Shown here: positions 53,937-64,000 of the stretch, piece by piece
Numbering within the stretch: position 1 is the stretch's first letter
Layout of the letters: every line of letters begins with the position of its first letter
Assembly (NCBI RefSeq): GCF_003261575.2
Contig: NZ_CP036175.1
Coordinates: 682,001 to 746,000 of the forward strand
DNA: 64,000 nucleotides
From: Klebsiella huaxiensis
GTDB lineage: Bacteria > Pseudomonadota > Gammaproteobacteria > Enterobacterales > Enterobacteriaceae
Direction of reading: 5' to 3'
Notes under the pieces: model-generated
What the model was told of the DNA's origin: nothing
The model's input: the letters and a program-made list of their open reading frames with translations, nothing else
Database searches by the model: none
Program-made: the position numbers and the translations under genes

Positions 53937-54305
53937 TTAATACTCGCGAGATTGCAGCGTTTTCAGCTCTTGCTGCGCTTCATCAAGTTTATGCTGGCGC
54001 TTGCTGATTTTGTCAGCATCGCCTTTCTGTTCGGCTTCGCGCAGATCGTTCTGCCGTTCGGCTATTTCTGCTTGCTGTTTGGCGATTTTTTGCTGGTGTT
54101 CAGCTTTGAGCTTACTGTCGCTGCAATTTGCTCTGACTTCACTAAGCGCTCGATTCAAACCATCAATACGGTTCTGATTATGATGTTTTTCTGCGTAGCT
54201 GATCTCCCGCTGGATATCCTGCTCTTTTTCCTGACAAGGGGAGATGGCAAAGGCACTGGCGCTCAGTGAAGAAAGAACCAGAATTAAAGCGATGCGGTGT
54301 TTCAT
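53937..54305 (-). CDS. yqjC: Periplasmic DUF1090 protein YqjC
   Basis: This 122-residue protein has a signal peptide ending ASAFA and a long helical body rich in Gln, Lys and Glu, with two cysteines (SPCQEKEQDIQREI and RANCSDSKLK). It matches the DUF1090 family and E. coli YqjC. It is the first gene of the yqjCDEK operon. The function is unknown. Confidence 0.92.
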   Translation of the reverse strand: MKHRIALILVLSSLSASAFAISPCQEKEQDIQREISYAEKHHNQNRIDGLNRALSEVRANCSDSKLKAEHQQKIAKQQAEIAERQNDLREAEQKGDADKISKRQHKLDEAQQELKTLQSREY

Positions 54306-54454
54306 GGATGCGACCTTCCATTGTGTGAGGGCATACGTGAGGGTATACCCGATCCAGTTGATTAACGTGAGCCTGGTGACTCCCGCAAACCTAATGATAG
54401 TAAGTAAAACGGAAAATCACCAAACCGGGTGAAAATATTCGGAATTTTCGTTGA

Positions 54455-54838
54455 TTACCCGAATCTGTGTGGGGTATCGCGCAGGCGCGAAATCCAGGCC
54501 GTCGGTGAATTATCGTCTTCCAGCAAAGCGATAATATAACCATGTGGCAGTGCGCGGCCCAACACTTCTTTGGCCGCGACGCCCTGGGCGTTGGAGTCAA
54601 ACTTGATAAGCAGGCCATCATTTTGCGGCGTAATGCTTTTAAAGCTGATGCCATTGGCGTCGAGGTGATGCCAGACGGAAAAACCGTCCGGCATGCTGAT
54701 ACCCTGGCTGACGGGACGGATAGCCAGGGTAGATTCCTGCTGTTGCACGGTCAGCCAGAGCCAGAACAGACCGCACAGGAGTAACGAGCCGCCCAGCACC
54801 CAGCTTATGTGACGCAGTGAAGGACGTTTAATCACCAT
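54455..54838 (-). CDS. mzrA: EnvZ/OmpR modulator MzrA
   Basis: This 127-residue bitopic inner-membrane protein has a short cytoplasmic N-terminus, one membrane segment (ISWVLGGSLLLCGLFWLWL) and a periplasmic domain. It binds EnvZ and links it to the Cpx response. The open frame begins 11 codons earlier inside yqjA, but the ATG at 54838 has GGAG 6 bases before it and gives the E. coli length exactly. It overlaps the yqjA stop region, as in E. coli yqjA-mzrA. Confidence 0.92.
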   Translation of the reverse strand: MVIKRPSLRHISWVLGGSLLLCGLFWLWLTVQQQESTLAIRPVSQGISMPDGFSVWHHLDANGISFKSITPQNDGLLIKFDSNAQGVAAKEVLGRALPHGYIIALLEDDNSPTAWISRLRDTPHRFG

Positions 54839-54840
54839 CA

Positions 54841-55503
54841 TCAGCTCCGGCTTCTGTGTTTTTTCTTCCACAGGACAATCAGCGAGCCAACCAGGCCAAA
54901 TACCAAAAGCGCCACCGGCAGCAGCATCAGGCAGGACATCAGCTGATCTTCATACTTCAGGAATACCGGCGTTTTACCCAGCAAGTATCCCAGTGAGGTC
55001 AGGATCAGGACCCACAGCAGGCCGCTCATCCAGTTAAAGAACTGGAAGCGTGCGCTGCTCAGGCCAGATAGTCCGGCAATGGTCGGCAGCAGCGTGCGGA
55101 CGAAAGCGATAAAACGGCCGATCAGCAGCGCGGAAAGCCCATGTTTATGGAACAGATGGTGCGCGCGCTGATGATAGTGTGAGGGCAGGTGCGATAACCA
55201 ATTTTGTACTATTCGTGTATTACCCAGCCATCGGCCTTGAATATAACTTAACCAGCAGCCGAGGCTCGCGGCGGCGGTGAGCAGCAGTAGCGTTTCCGGA
55301 AAGCCCATCGCGCCTTTAGCGATAAGCACGCCGACCAGTACGAGCAGACTGTCGCCCGGCAAAAAGGCAGCAGGTAGCAAACCGTTTTCAAGAAATAAAA
55401 TCATAAATAAGACAAAGTACAGCATGCCAATCATGGACGGATTAGCGAGAGTTTCGTAATCCTGAGCCCACAAGGCATTCAATAATTGGGTTAATAGTTC
55501 CAT
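54841..55503 (-). CDS. yqjA: DedA-family membrane protein YqjA
   Basis: This 220-residue DedA protein has about five hydrophobic segments and the family blocks [18 protein letters not shown] and [19 protein letters not shown] with the conserved Arg residues. DedA proteins act in lipid carrier recycling or flipping and support the proton gradient and drug tolerance; E. coli YqjA is osmosensing and Cpx-regulated. It is followed by mzrA in a two-gene operon. Confidence 0.95.
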   Translation of the reverse strand: MELLTQLLNALWAQDYETLANPSMIGMLYFVLFMILFLENGLLPAAFLPGDSLLVLVGVLIAKGAMGFPETLLLLTAAASLGCWLSYIQGRWLGNTRIVQNWLSHLPSHYHQRAHHLFHKHGLSALLIGRFIAFVRTLLPTIAGLSGLSSARFQFFNWMSGLLWVLILTSLGYLLGKTPVFLKYEDQLMSCLMLLPVALLVFGLVGSLIVLWKKKHRSRS

Positions 55504-55841
55504 TCACGATTCCTGGTACATCGGTTAACGGCACGTCTGAACGCGGTGTATGCATGGCGACATGGCTTCTTATTGGATTATGGTCGCTGCTGCGCTCTGA
55601 ACGGATCCCTGTTTAAAAGTGAAGTAAGCAAAAGCTAACTCTCAGAACGACAAAATGCATCTAATTGTAACAAACCAGCTGACTTTACGTCATAGAAATT
55701 GCTGTTTGTTGCATATTGATTTTGCTGATTGCGAAGGAGGGAGGCGAGAGTATTTACACAGGCTGACACTATATATGTTTTGCTTACCCTGCGAGGTTTG
55801 CGGGCAGCGGCGCAATGGCTGCCCGGGAAGAAGATAATGGT
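55504..55841. other. Intergenic region between exuR and yqjA, with a hairpin at 55801-55825
   Basis: No gene is supported in this 338-base stretch. At its end CGGGCAGC (55801-55808) and GCTGCCCG (55818-55825) form a perfect 8-bp stem 17 bases after the exuR stop, a likely 3' hairpin of exuR, although no T-run follows. The yqjA promoter should lie near 55510-55600. A short ORF at 55655-55837 lacks a ribosome site and similarity. Confidence 0.5.
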
Positions 55842-56618
55842 CTATTTTACGCCGTTGGCGGCGGTATCGAGATGAACGACCGGATTATCAGCAAACAGAT
55901 AGCGGTCCGCATTGAATTCGAAGTCATCGCTGGTTTCGTTAAACAGCATGAGCTTGGTGTTTTCCAGATGCTGCCACATGGCCAGTTTTGCCGCGTGTGG
56001 ATCCTTGCGGATAAGCGCTTTGAGGATTTGGTCATGATCGTCGCACCAGTTATCGACGGTGCGCAGGTCGATGTGGTCGTGCAGCTTCTTCCAGTACGGG
56101 TTATGCACTCGCTGGGTCCACATCTTTTCAACGATAGCGGCTAAGGCGGTGTTTTGCGTCGCCAGAGCCACCTGAACGTGAAACTGAAGATCCCACTCGG
56201 AGTCGCGGAAGCATTTTTCTTTACGCGCTTTCTCCTGAATTTCCATCAGTTTCATGATGTCTTGCTTGGTTACCTGAGTGGCAGCGAACTCGGCGATATT
56301 ACTTTCAATGAGCTGACGGGCTTGCAGCAGCTCAAACGGACCGTAGCTGGCGAACTCCAGCGACTCATCAGGAATTTGCTGATGCTTCGGTTGGTTGGAG
56401 ATAACGTGGATGCCGGAACCTTTGCGTACTTCAACGTAGCCTTCCACTTCCAGCATAATAATGGCTTCGCGAACCACGGTGCGGCTAACGCTTTTTTCAT
56501 CAGCAATAAACCGCTCTGCGGGCAGTTTATCGCCCACAAGGTAGACACCTTGTTCAATACGCGTCTTCAACTCGGCGGCAAGCTGCTGATACAAACGACG
56601 CGGTTCAGTGATTTCCAT
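55842..56618 (-). CDS. exuR: Hexuronate regulon repressor ExuR
   Basis: This 258-residue GntR-family (FadR subgroup) repressor has an N-terminal winged HTH (about residues 8-72, with [24 protein letters not shown] in part) and a helical FCD effector domain. It responds to galacturonate or glucuronate. It is close to E. coli ExuR and lies next to exuT on the same strand. An operator-like palindrome lies upstream. Confidence 0.95.
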   Translation of the reverse strand: MEITEPRRLYQQLAAELKTRIEQGVYLVGDKLPAERFIADEKSVSRTVVREAIIMLEVEGYVEVRKGSGIHVISNQPKHQQIPDESLEFASYGPFELLQARQLIESNIAEFAATQVTKQDIMKLMEIQEKARKEKCFRDSEWDLQFHVQVALATQNTALAAIVEKMWTQRVHNPYWKKLHDHIDLRTVDNWCDDHDQILKALIRKDPHAAKLAMWQHLENTKLMLFNETSDDFEFNADRYLFADNPVVHLDTAANGVK

Positions 56619-56649
56619 ATTCGCTCCCGGGAGATGGCGACAATATTGG

Positions 56650-56667
56650 ATTTGTTATACCACTTTT
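56650..56667. promoter_or_regulatory. Probable ExuR operator upstream of exuR
   Basis: ATTTGTTATACCACTTTT resembles the ExuR/UxuR consensus AAATTGGTATACCAATTT and is about 32 bases before the exuR start, which suggests autoregulation. Confidence 0.5.
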
Positions 56668-56695
56668 ACGCGCTTCTCACCACCAGAAGAGACGA

Positions 56696-56722
56696 AAAAG
56701 CCGCCTTTATACCGGCGGCTTT
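56696..56722 (-). terminator. Terminator of exuT
   Basis: GCCGCC (56700-56705) and GGCGGC (56714-56719) form a 6-bp GC stem extended by AA/TT pairs, with an 8-base loop and TTTTT on the minus strand. It separates exuT from exuR. Confidence 0.85.
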
Positions 56723-56747
56723 CATGTCCTAATTAACCAGGCAGACT

Positions 56748-58049
56748 CTAGCTTTGCGTTGCCGGTTTACTGGTGTTTAACGGCGTGGGATCGTCATCGG
56801 CTGATTTATTTTTCAGGACCGTCCAGATAACTATCGCGCCCAGCACATCGAATACTGCCAGTACGGCGAACAGCGGGCTAAAGCCGATAGTATCAGCCAG
56901 TGCACCGACGACCAGGGCAAACAGGGTGCTTGCCAGCCATGCGGCCATCCCGGTCATACCGTTTGCTGTTGCCACTTCGTTACGACCAAATACGTCTGAA
57001 GAGAGCGTGATCAGTGCACCGGACAGCGCCTGGTGAGCAAAGCCACCGACGCACAGCAGCGCGATAGCCACGAATGGGCTGGTGAACAGACCGATCATCC
57101 CCGGGCCAATCATCAGCAGCGCACCCATGGTGACCACCATTTTACGCGAAACGATCAGGTTAACGCCAAACCAGCGCTGGAACAGCGGCGGCAGGTAACC
57201 CCCAATGATGCACCCGAGGTCAGCAAACAGCATCGGCATCCACGCAAACATGGCGATCTCTTTCAGGTTAAAGCCGTAAACTTTAAACATGAACAGCGGG
57301 ATCCACGCGTTGAAGGTCCCCCATGCAGGTTCTGCAAGGAAGCGCGGCAGGGCGATACCCCAGAACTGACGGTTGCGCAGAATCTGCCACGGGGACATTT
57401 TCTTGCCGTTATTGGTCTGATGCTGAGACTCCTGGCCACCAATAATATATTCGCGTTCTTCTTCGGTTAATTTTTTCTGATCGCGCGGGTGTTTGTAGAA
57501 AACCAGCCAGGCCATTGCCCAGGCAAAGCTCAGGACGCCGGAGATAATAAACGCCATCTGCCAGCTGTGCATTACGATAGCCCATACCACCAGCGGCGGC
57601 GCGATCATTGCACCGATAGAAGAGCCAACGTTGAAGTAGCCGACGGCGATTGAACGCTCTTTTGCCGGGAACCATTCAGAGCTGGCCTTCAGACCTGCGG
57701 GGATCATCGCGGCTTCAGCGGCACCTACTGCGCCACGCGCCAACGCCAGGCCGCCCCAGCTTCCCGCCAGCGCCGTGGAGCCGCAGAAGACTGCCCAGGC
57801 AACAGCAAAGAAGGCATAGCCGATTTTGGTACCCAAAACGTCCAGCACGTAGCCGGCAACCGGCTGCATGACGGTATAAGCAGCAGAATAGGCCGCGATG
57901 ATATAGGAATACTGTTGGGTGGAGATGTGTAACTCTTCCATCAGAGTTGGCGCAGCTGCCGCCACAGTGTTACGCGTCAGGTACCCCAGCACGGTGCCTA
58001 ACGTCACCAGTGCGATCATGTACCAACGTAACCCTTTAATTTTACGCAT
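56748..58049 (-). CDS. exuT: Hexuronate transporter ExuT
   Basis: This 433-residue MFS protein of the anion:cation symporter branch imports galacturonate and glucuronate with protons. Family marks are GTVLGYLTRNTVAAAAPTL, GYVLDVLGTKIGYAFFAVAW and EAAMIPAGLKASSEWFP. It is divergent from uxaC across a 482-base region. It matches E. coli ExuT along its length. Confidence 0.95.
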   Translation of the reverse strand: MRKIKGLRWYMIALVTLGTVLGYLTRNTVAAAAPTLMEELHISTQQYSYIIAAYSAAYTVMQPVAGYVLDVLGTKIGYAFFAVAWAVFCGSTALAGSWGGLALARGAVGAAEAAMIPAGLKASSEWFPAKERSIAVGYFNVGSSIGAMIAPPLVVWAIVMHSWQMAFIISGVLSFAWAMAWLVFYKHPRDQKKLTEEEREYIIGGQESQHQTNNGKKMSPWQILRNRQFWGIALPRFLAEPAWGTFNAWIPLFMFKVYGFNLKEIAMFAWMPMLFADLGCIIGGYLPPLFQRWFGVNLIVSRKMVVTMGALLMIGPGMIGLFTSPFVAIALLCVGGFAHQALSGALITLSSDVFGRNEVATANGMTGMAAWLASTLFALVVGALADTIGFSPLFAVLAVFDVLGAIVIWTVLKNKSADDDPTPLNTSKPATQS

Positions 58050-59944
<1,895 letters not shown>

Positions 59945-59962
59945 GACCAGAGGTCGGTTGAT

Positions 59963-61450
59963 ATGCAATACATTAAAATCCATTCGCAAGATAACGTCGC
60001 GGTAGCGTTGGCGGATATGGCGGCAGGCACGGTGGTCACCATTGACGGCGATACGGTCACGTTGGCTCAGGATGTTGCGCGCGGGCATAAGTTTACGCTG
60101 CGTAGCATTGCGAAGGGAGACAACGTCGTTAAGTACGGTCTGCCGATAGGACATGCGCTGGCGGATATTGCGCCGGGGGAACATATCCACTCCCACAATA
60201 CGCGCACTAACTTAAGCGACCTAGACGCGTATAGCTATCAACCGGAACTTATCGAGCCCGTCGCGCAGCCTGCGGATCGCGATATCCAGATTTATCGTCG
60301 GGCCAACGGCGATGTTGGCGTTCGTAACGAGCTGTGGATCCTGCCGACCGTTGGCTGCGTCAACGCCATGGCCCGTCAGATGCAGAACCGCTTCCTGAAA
60401 GAAACCAACGACGCCGAAGGTATCGACGGAGTTCATCTCTTCAGCCACACCTACGGCTGTTCGCAGCTCGGTGACGATCATATTAACACCCGGACCATGC
60501 TGCAAAATATGGTGCGTCACCCAAATGCGGGCGCGGTGCTGGTAGTTGGTCTGGGTTGCGAAAACAACCAGGTTGATGCGTTCCGCGAAACCTTAGGTGA
60601 ATTCGATCCTGAACGCGTTCACTTTATGATCTGTCAGCACCAGGATGATGAAGTGGAAGCGGGGATCGAGCATCTCCATCAGCTCTACAACGTGATGCGT
60701 AGTGACAAACGCGAACCGGGCAAGCTGAGCGAGTTGAAGTTCGGCCTTGAGTGCGGCGGTTCCGATGGTCTGTCCGGCATTACCGCGAACCCAATGCTGG
60801 GCCGTTTCTCGGATTACCTGATTGCTAATGGCGGTACCACCGTGCTGACCGAAGTTCCGGAAATGTTCGGTGCCGAGCAGCTGCTGATGAGCCACTGCCG
60901 TGACGAAGAGACCTTCGGCAAGCTGGTGACGATGGTCAATGACTTCAAACAGTACTTTATCGCCCACGACCAGCCAATTTACGAGAACCCATCACCGGGT
61001 AACAAAGCGGGCGGTATCACCACCCTGGAAGATAAATCGCTAGGCTGCACGCAGAAAGCGGGTTCCAGCCAGGTGGTTGACGTGCTGCGCTATGGCGAGC
61101 GGCTGAAAGTTCACGGACTCAACCTGCTGAGTGCACCAGGCAACGATGCGGTAGCGACCAGCGCGCTGGCCGGTGCGGGCTGCCATATGGTGCTATTCAG
61201 CACCGGTCGCGGCACGCCATACGGCGGTTTCGTTCCGACGGTGAAAATCTCCACCAACAGCGAACTGGCGGCGAAGAAAAAACACTGGATCGACTTCGAT
61301 GCGGGACAGTTGATTCACGGTAAAGCGATGCCGCAGCTGCTGGAAGAGTTCGTTGACACCATTGTGGCCTTTGCTAATGGTAAGCAGACCTGCAATGAAC
61401 GTAATGATTTCCGGGAACTGGCTATTTTCAAAAGCGGAGTCACCCTCTAA
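59963..61450 (+). CDS. uxaA: Altronate dehydratase UxaA
   Basis: This 495-residue enzyme dehydrates D-altronate to 2-keto-3-deoxygluconate. It has an N-terminal SAF domain (about residues 1-85) and the catalytic region with LPTVGCVNAMARQM, HTYGCSQLGDDH, LECGGSDGLSGITANP and [15 protein letters not shown]. It is 18 bases after uxaC and shares its fold with GarD in this window. Its stop codon abuts an ERIC element directly. Confidence 0.96.
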   Translation: MQYIKIHSQDNVAVALADMAAGTVVTIDGDTVTLAQDVARGHKFTLRSIAKGDNVVKYGLPIGHALADIAPGEHIHSHNTRTNLSDLDAYSYQPELIEPVAQPADRDIQIYRRANGDVGVRNELWILPTVGCVNAMARQMQNRFLKETNDAEGIDGVHLFSHTYGCSQLGDDHINTRTMLQNMVRHPNAGAVLVVGLGCENNQVDAFRETLGEFDPERVHFMICQHQDDEVEAGIEHLHQLYNVMRSDKREPGKLSELKFGLECGGSDGLSGITANPMLGRFSDYLIANGGTTVLTEVPEMFGAEQLLMSHCRDEETFGKLVTMVNDFKQYFIAHDQPIYENPSPGNKAGGITTLEDKSLGCTQKAGSSQVVDVLRYGERLKVHGLNLLSAPGNDAVATSALAGAGCHMVLFSTGRGTPYGGFVPTVKISTNSELAAKKKHWIDFDAGQLIHGKAMPQLLEEFVDTIVAFANGKQTCNERNDFRELAIFKSGVTL

Positions 61451-61576
61451 TTACTCGTCATCTTTCGCACCACCGCTGTGTTGGCTGCGTTTATCCACCC
61501 CGGTCACTTACTTCAGTAAGCTCCCGGGGATGTCTAAACTTGCCGCCTTGCTGTGGTGCGAAATCTTTAGAGTAAT
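61450..61576. repeat. ERIC element (127 bp) directly after uxaA
   Basis: The core CCGGTCACTTACTTCAGTAAGCTCCCGGGG is ERIC-like (GTCACTTACT and AGTAAGCTCC), with inverted ends ATTACTC...TTTCGCACCAC and GTGGTGCGAAA...GAGTAAT. It is 127 bp long. Its first base is the last base of the uxaA stop codon, so it probably forms the 3' end structure of the uxaCA mRNA. Confidence 0.85.
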
Positions 61577-61615
61577 GAAAAGGAGGCGTTTCATATTATG
61601 ATGCGCGTTTTGTTT

Positions 61616-61684
61616 TATACCCTAAATAATTTGAGTTGCAGGAACGCGGCTAACGCATATGCAACTTGAAGTATGACGGGTATA
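61616..61684. repeat. Short ERIC derivative (about 69 bp)
   Basis: TATACCCTAAATAATTTGAG at one end and a matching GACGGGTATA with CAACTTGAAGTATG at the other are ERIC termini, but the central core is missing. Such internally deleted short copies are known for ERIC. It lies 40 bases after the full element and 13 bases before ygjV. Confidence 0.75.
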
Positions 61685-61696
61685 TAAGGATCTCCC

Positions 61697-62251
61697 ATGA
61701 CCGCGTATTGGCTTGCCCAGGGCGTTGGTGTCATCGCCTTTCTGATCGGTATTACGACCTTTTTCAACCGGGATGAGCGCCGCTTTAAGCTGCAGCTTGC
61801 CGTCTACAGCGCCACCATTGGCGTACATTTCTTTTTGATGGGCGCCTGGCCGGCGGGAATGAGCGCCGAGCTCAATACCGTGCGCACCCTTATCTCTATG
61901 CGCACCCGTAAGCTGTGGGTGATGACCGTATTTATTGTGCTCACCCTGGTATTGGGGCTGGCAAAGCTGCAACACGCGATGGAGCTGCTGCCGATTGTGG
62001 GCACTCTGGCCAGTACCTGGGCGCTCTTTCGCTGCACAGGCTTAACCGTTCGCTGCGTAATGTGGTGTGCGACCGCTTGCTGGGTTATCCATAACTTCTG
62101 GCTGGGCTCGATTGGCGGCACGATGATTGAAGGCAGTTTTCTGGTCATGAACGGTCTGAACATCGTTCGCTTCAGGCGGATGCAAAAGCGCGGTATTGAT
62201 CCATTTAAAGTGGAAAAGGCAGTGCAGGAAGAGAGCCCCTCCGCGCGTTAG
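61697..62251 (+). CDS. ygjV: Inner-membrane protein YgjV
   Basis: This 184-residue protein of the YgjV/imm-like family has about five or six hydrophobic segments (starting YWLAQGVGVIAFLIGITTFF) and a basic C-terminal tail. Alignment with E. coli YgjV is good, and the gene lies between uxaA and sstT as in E. coli. AAGGA precedes the ATG. The function is not known. Confidence 0.9.
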   Translation: MTAYWLAQGVGVIAFLIGITTFFNRDERRFKLQLAVYSATIGVHFFLMGAWPAGMSAELNTVRTLISMRTRKLWVMTVFIVLTLVLGLAKLQHAMELLPIVGTLASTWALFRCTGLTVRCVMWCATACWVIHNFWLGSIGGTMIEGSFLVMNGLNIVRFRRMQKRGIDPFKVEKAVQEESPSAR

Positions 62252-62259
62252 CGGAGGGG
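62236..62259. other. Hairpin at the convergent ygjV-sstT junction
   Basis: CCCCTCCGC (62236-62244) and GCGGAGGGG (62251-62259) form a perfect 9-bp stem that includes the ygjV stop codon. There is no T-run. It may act on either transcript as a 3' hairpin. Confidence 0.55.
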
Positions 62260-62265
62260 AGGAGA

Positions 62266-63513
62266 TTAACTACGTAGGGCGTTCTTTGCAAGCTGTTCGT
62301 CTTCAGCGATACAGGCAGCGGCGGTAAACAGAACGTCGGTAGAGGAGTTCAGTGCGGTTTCGCAAGAGTCCTGCAACACGCCGATGATAAAGCCGACGGC
62401 GACGACCTGCATGGCAACATCGTTTGGAATGCCGAACATATTACAGGCCAGCGGAATTAACAGCAGAGAGCCGCCTGCTACGCCGGAAGCACCACAGGCA
62501 CACAGAGAGGCCACAACGCTAAGCAGCAGTGCGGTCGGCAGATCGACCGGCACGCCCAGCGTATGCACAGCGGCGAGGGTCAATACGGTGATGGTAATCG
62601 CCGCCCCGGCCATATTGATGGTCGCGCCCAGTGGAATAGAAACCGAGTAGGTATCGCGGTCCAGATTCAGCTTTTCACTCAGCGCCATATTCACTGGAAT
62701 ATTCGCAGCGGAGCTACGGGTGAAGAAGGCGTAAACGCCGCTCTCGCGCAGGCAGAGAAGAACTAGCGGATACGGGTTACGGCGAATTTTCCAGAATACC
62801 AGAATCGGGTTAATCACCAGCGCCACCAGCAGCATACAGCCTACCAGTACCAGCAGCAGTTGAGCGTAGCCCCACAGGGTTTCAAAACCGGTGGTCGCCA
62901 GCGTTGAGGCCACCAGACCGAAGATACCCAGCGGTGCGAAACGAATCACTACCTTCACGATAAAAGTTACCGCGTGGGACATGTCGTTAATCAGATTTTT
63001 GGTGGTCTCGTTACCGTGGCGCAGCGCAAATCCCAGACCGACAGCCCATACCAGAATCCCGATATAGTTAGCGTTCAGCAGAGCGTCAATCGGGTTAGAA
63101 ACCATGCTCATCAGCAGCCCGCGCAGGACTTCGACAATGCCTGACGGCGGCGTGATACTGTCTGCCGCTGCGTTCAGGTGCAGCGTTGACGGAAAGATAA
63201 AACTAAACAGCACCGCGGTTAATGCTGCGGCGAAGGTCCCCAACAGATAGAGGAACAGAATTGGGCGGATGCTGGTTTTTTGCCCCTGCTGATGATTAGC
63301 GATTGAGGCCATTACCAGCATTAGTACCAGCACCGGAGCGACCGCTTTTAGCGCGCCGACGAATAGTGTACCCAGAAGCCCCACGGCGATTGCTGCAGGT
63401 TTTGAAATCGTCGCCAGCAGTACGCCGAGCACCAGACCGATTAGAATTTGCTTGACCAGGCTGCCCTGAGCCAGACGCCGTAGCAGGGTTGATGGGGGTG
63501 ATTGAGTTGCCAT
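62266..63513 (-). CDS. sstT: Serine/threonine:Na+ symporter SstT
   Basis: This 415-residue inner-membrane transporter of the dicarboxylate/amino acid:cation symporter (DAACS) family imports serine and threonine with Na+. The family block [20 protein letters not shown] (the serine-rich loop) and [22 protein letters not shown] are present. It needs a sodium gradient, which the mad pump in the same window would supply. A 253-base gap (63514-63766) upstream holds its promoter and the alx 3' hairpin; no gene is seen there. Confidence 0.95.
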   Translation of the reverse strand: MATQSPPSTLLRRLAQGSLVKQILIGLVLGVLLATISKPAAIAVGLLGTLFVGALKAVAPVLVLMLVMASIANHQQGQKTSIRPILFLYLLGTFAAALTAVLFSFIFPSTLHLNAAADSITPPSGIVEVLRGLLMSMVSNPIDALLNANYIGILVWAVGLGFALRHGNETTKNLINDMSHAVTFIVKVVIRFAPLGIFGLVASTLATTGFETLWGYAQLLLVLVGCMLLVALVINPILVFWKIRRNPYPLVLLCLRESGVYAFFTRSSAANIPVNMALSEKLNLDRDTYSVSIPLGATINMAGAAITITVLTLAAVHTLGVPVDLPTALLLSVVASLCACGASGVAGGSLLLIPLACNMFGIPNDVAMQVVAVGFIIGVLQDSCETALNSSTDVLFTAAACIAEDEQLAKNALRS

Positions 63514-63731
63514 GTTTCATTCCTTCCTGTGCTGTTGCTGTCTGTCCCGGCTACGTATTATTTGTAACGTTTATATCCGGATGTAAATAAATGTTTGCCT
63601 GGTTGAGTATACGGAAAGAACGCTATTGGGGAAGGGTAAAATTCTGTCTATGGCTCTGATAATTCATTTTTTAACTACATATTAACGATTTTGTGACATG
63701 AGTAAGAATATTACATGGTGAACATTGCAGA

Positions 63732-63754
63732 CCGGGCGAATAGGATTCACCCGG
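63732..63754 (-). other. Hairpin downstream of alx
   Basis: CCGGGCGAA (63732-63740) and TTCACCCGG (63746-63754) form a 9-bp stem (one G-U pair on the minus strand) about 12 bases after the alx stop. No T-run follows, so it may be a 3' stabiliser. Confidence 0.5.
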
Positions 63755-63766
63755 TCATTTGCGCCT

Positions 63767-64000
63767 TTATTGCAGCTGTTTTTTCTTGTCGTGCTGCTTA
63801 TTGACCCAGGCATTGATGATTAGCGTCAATACCAGAATGCTGCCAACCACGCCAAGCGAAATGCCGATTGGAATATGGAAGAAATCGACAATCAGCATCT
63901 TGATACCGATAAACACCAGGATCACCGACAGGCCATATTTCAGCATCGAGAAGCGCTCAGCGACGCCCGCCAACAGGAAGTACATCGCACGCAGGCCGAG
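63767..64000 (-). CDS. alx: TerC-family membrane protein Alx (YgjT), C-terminal part (5' end outside window)
   Basis: The frame is open to the window edge and reads [20 protein letters not shown], then two hydrophobic segments and the C-terminus [11 protein letters not shown]. It is the C-terminal quarter of a TerC-family protein (E. coli Alx has 321 residues). Alx exports manganese, and in E. coli its leader is a pH- and manganese-responsive riboswitch that would lie outside this window. The gene is next to sstT, as in E. coli. Confidence 0.93.
   Translation of the reverse strand, partial: LGLRAMYFLLAGVAERFSMLKYGLSVILVFIGIKMLIVDFFHIPIGISLGVVGSILVLTLIINAWVNKQHDKKKQLQ

Noticed and set aside
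55655..55837. 60-residue ORF between exuR and yqjA
   Set aside because: No convincing ribosome site, no recognised similarity, and it runs into the exuR 3' hairpin.

Overview
The window looks like the chromosome of a Klebsiella/Raoultella-type member of the Enterobacteriaceae, most like the K. oxytoca group. The backbone is the E. coli 69-71 min region: mtr, yhbW-ubiVU-ubiT-yhbS-yhbQ-yhbP, yraR-yraQ-dolP-diaA-yraN-lpoA-rsmI, yra fimbriae, garD-garPLRK-rnpB, yhaLKJH, yqjG-yqjA, exuRT-uxaCA, ygjV, sstT, alx. As in Klebsiella and Salmonella, a gat/tag (galactitol plus D-tagatose) cluster sits where E. coli carries aga/kba. ERIC and REP elements also point to an enteric host. The species was inferred from gene order and protein resemblance only; no search was possible.

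Layout: 1-703, C-terminal part of mtr. 802-11850, a malonate decarboxylase island between mtr and yhbW. Its gene order (G, small ORF, B, A, E, C, D, H, K, F, L, M, then a HutP-like ORF) matches, as I recall it, the biotin-dependent, Na+-translocating system of Malonomonas rubra, not the soluble biotin-free mdc system usually described in Klebsiella. A LysR-type regulator converges on it. 11908-23600, conserved housekeeping genes: O2-independent ubiquinone synthesis (ubiTUV), envelope and peptidoglycan factors (dolP, lpoA), diaA and rsmI. 23608-28615, a chaperone-usher fimbrial operon. 28932-38566, gatR-gatDCBAZ and the tag genes with gatY. 38882-40670, a DeoR regulator and a PfkB sugar kinase. 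40722-47075, galactarate/glucarate catabolism. 47108-48031, RNase P RNA followed by tandem repeats of its 3' end. 48321-55503, a Spy-like periplasmic protein, yhaLKJH, the yqj stress genes, mzrA and yqjA. 55842-61450, hexuronate uptake and catabolism. 61450-64000, ERIC elements, ygjV, sstT and the 3' part of alx.

How the parts work together: the mad genes should take up malonate (MadLM), activate the ACP prosthetic group (MadG, MadK, MadH), move malonate onto the ACP (MadA), pass its carboxyl group to biotin (MadC/D to MadF) and decarboxylate carboxybiotin while pumping Na+ (MadB). A 40-residue one-helix ORF between madG and madB is likely an OadG-like partner of MadB. The gat/tag genes feed galactitol and tagatose, and the gar and uxa genes feed sugar acids, into glycolysis.

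Most noteworthy: the mad island with its tiny membrane peptide and HutP-like putative RNA-binding protein next to structured leaders; a single-base frameshift in the tagatose PTS EIIA-HPr gene; tandem rnpB 3'-end repeats in which the terminator stem is preserved by paired changes; and three ERIC-type elements, one in the garD leader and one abutting the uxaA stop codon.
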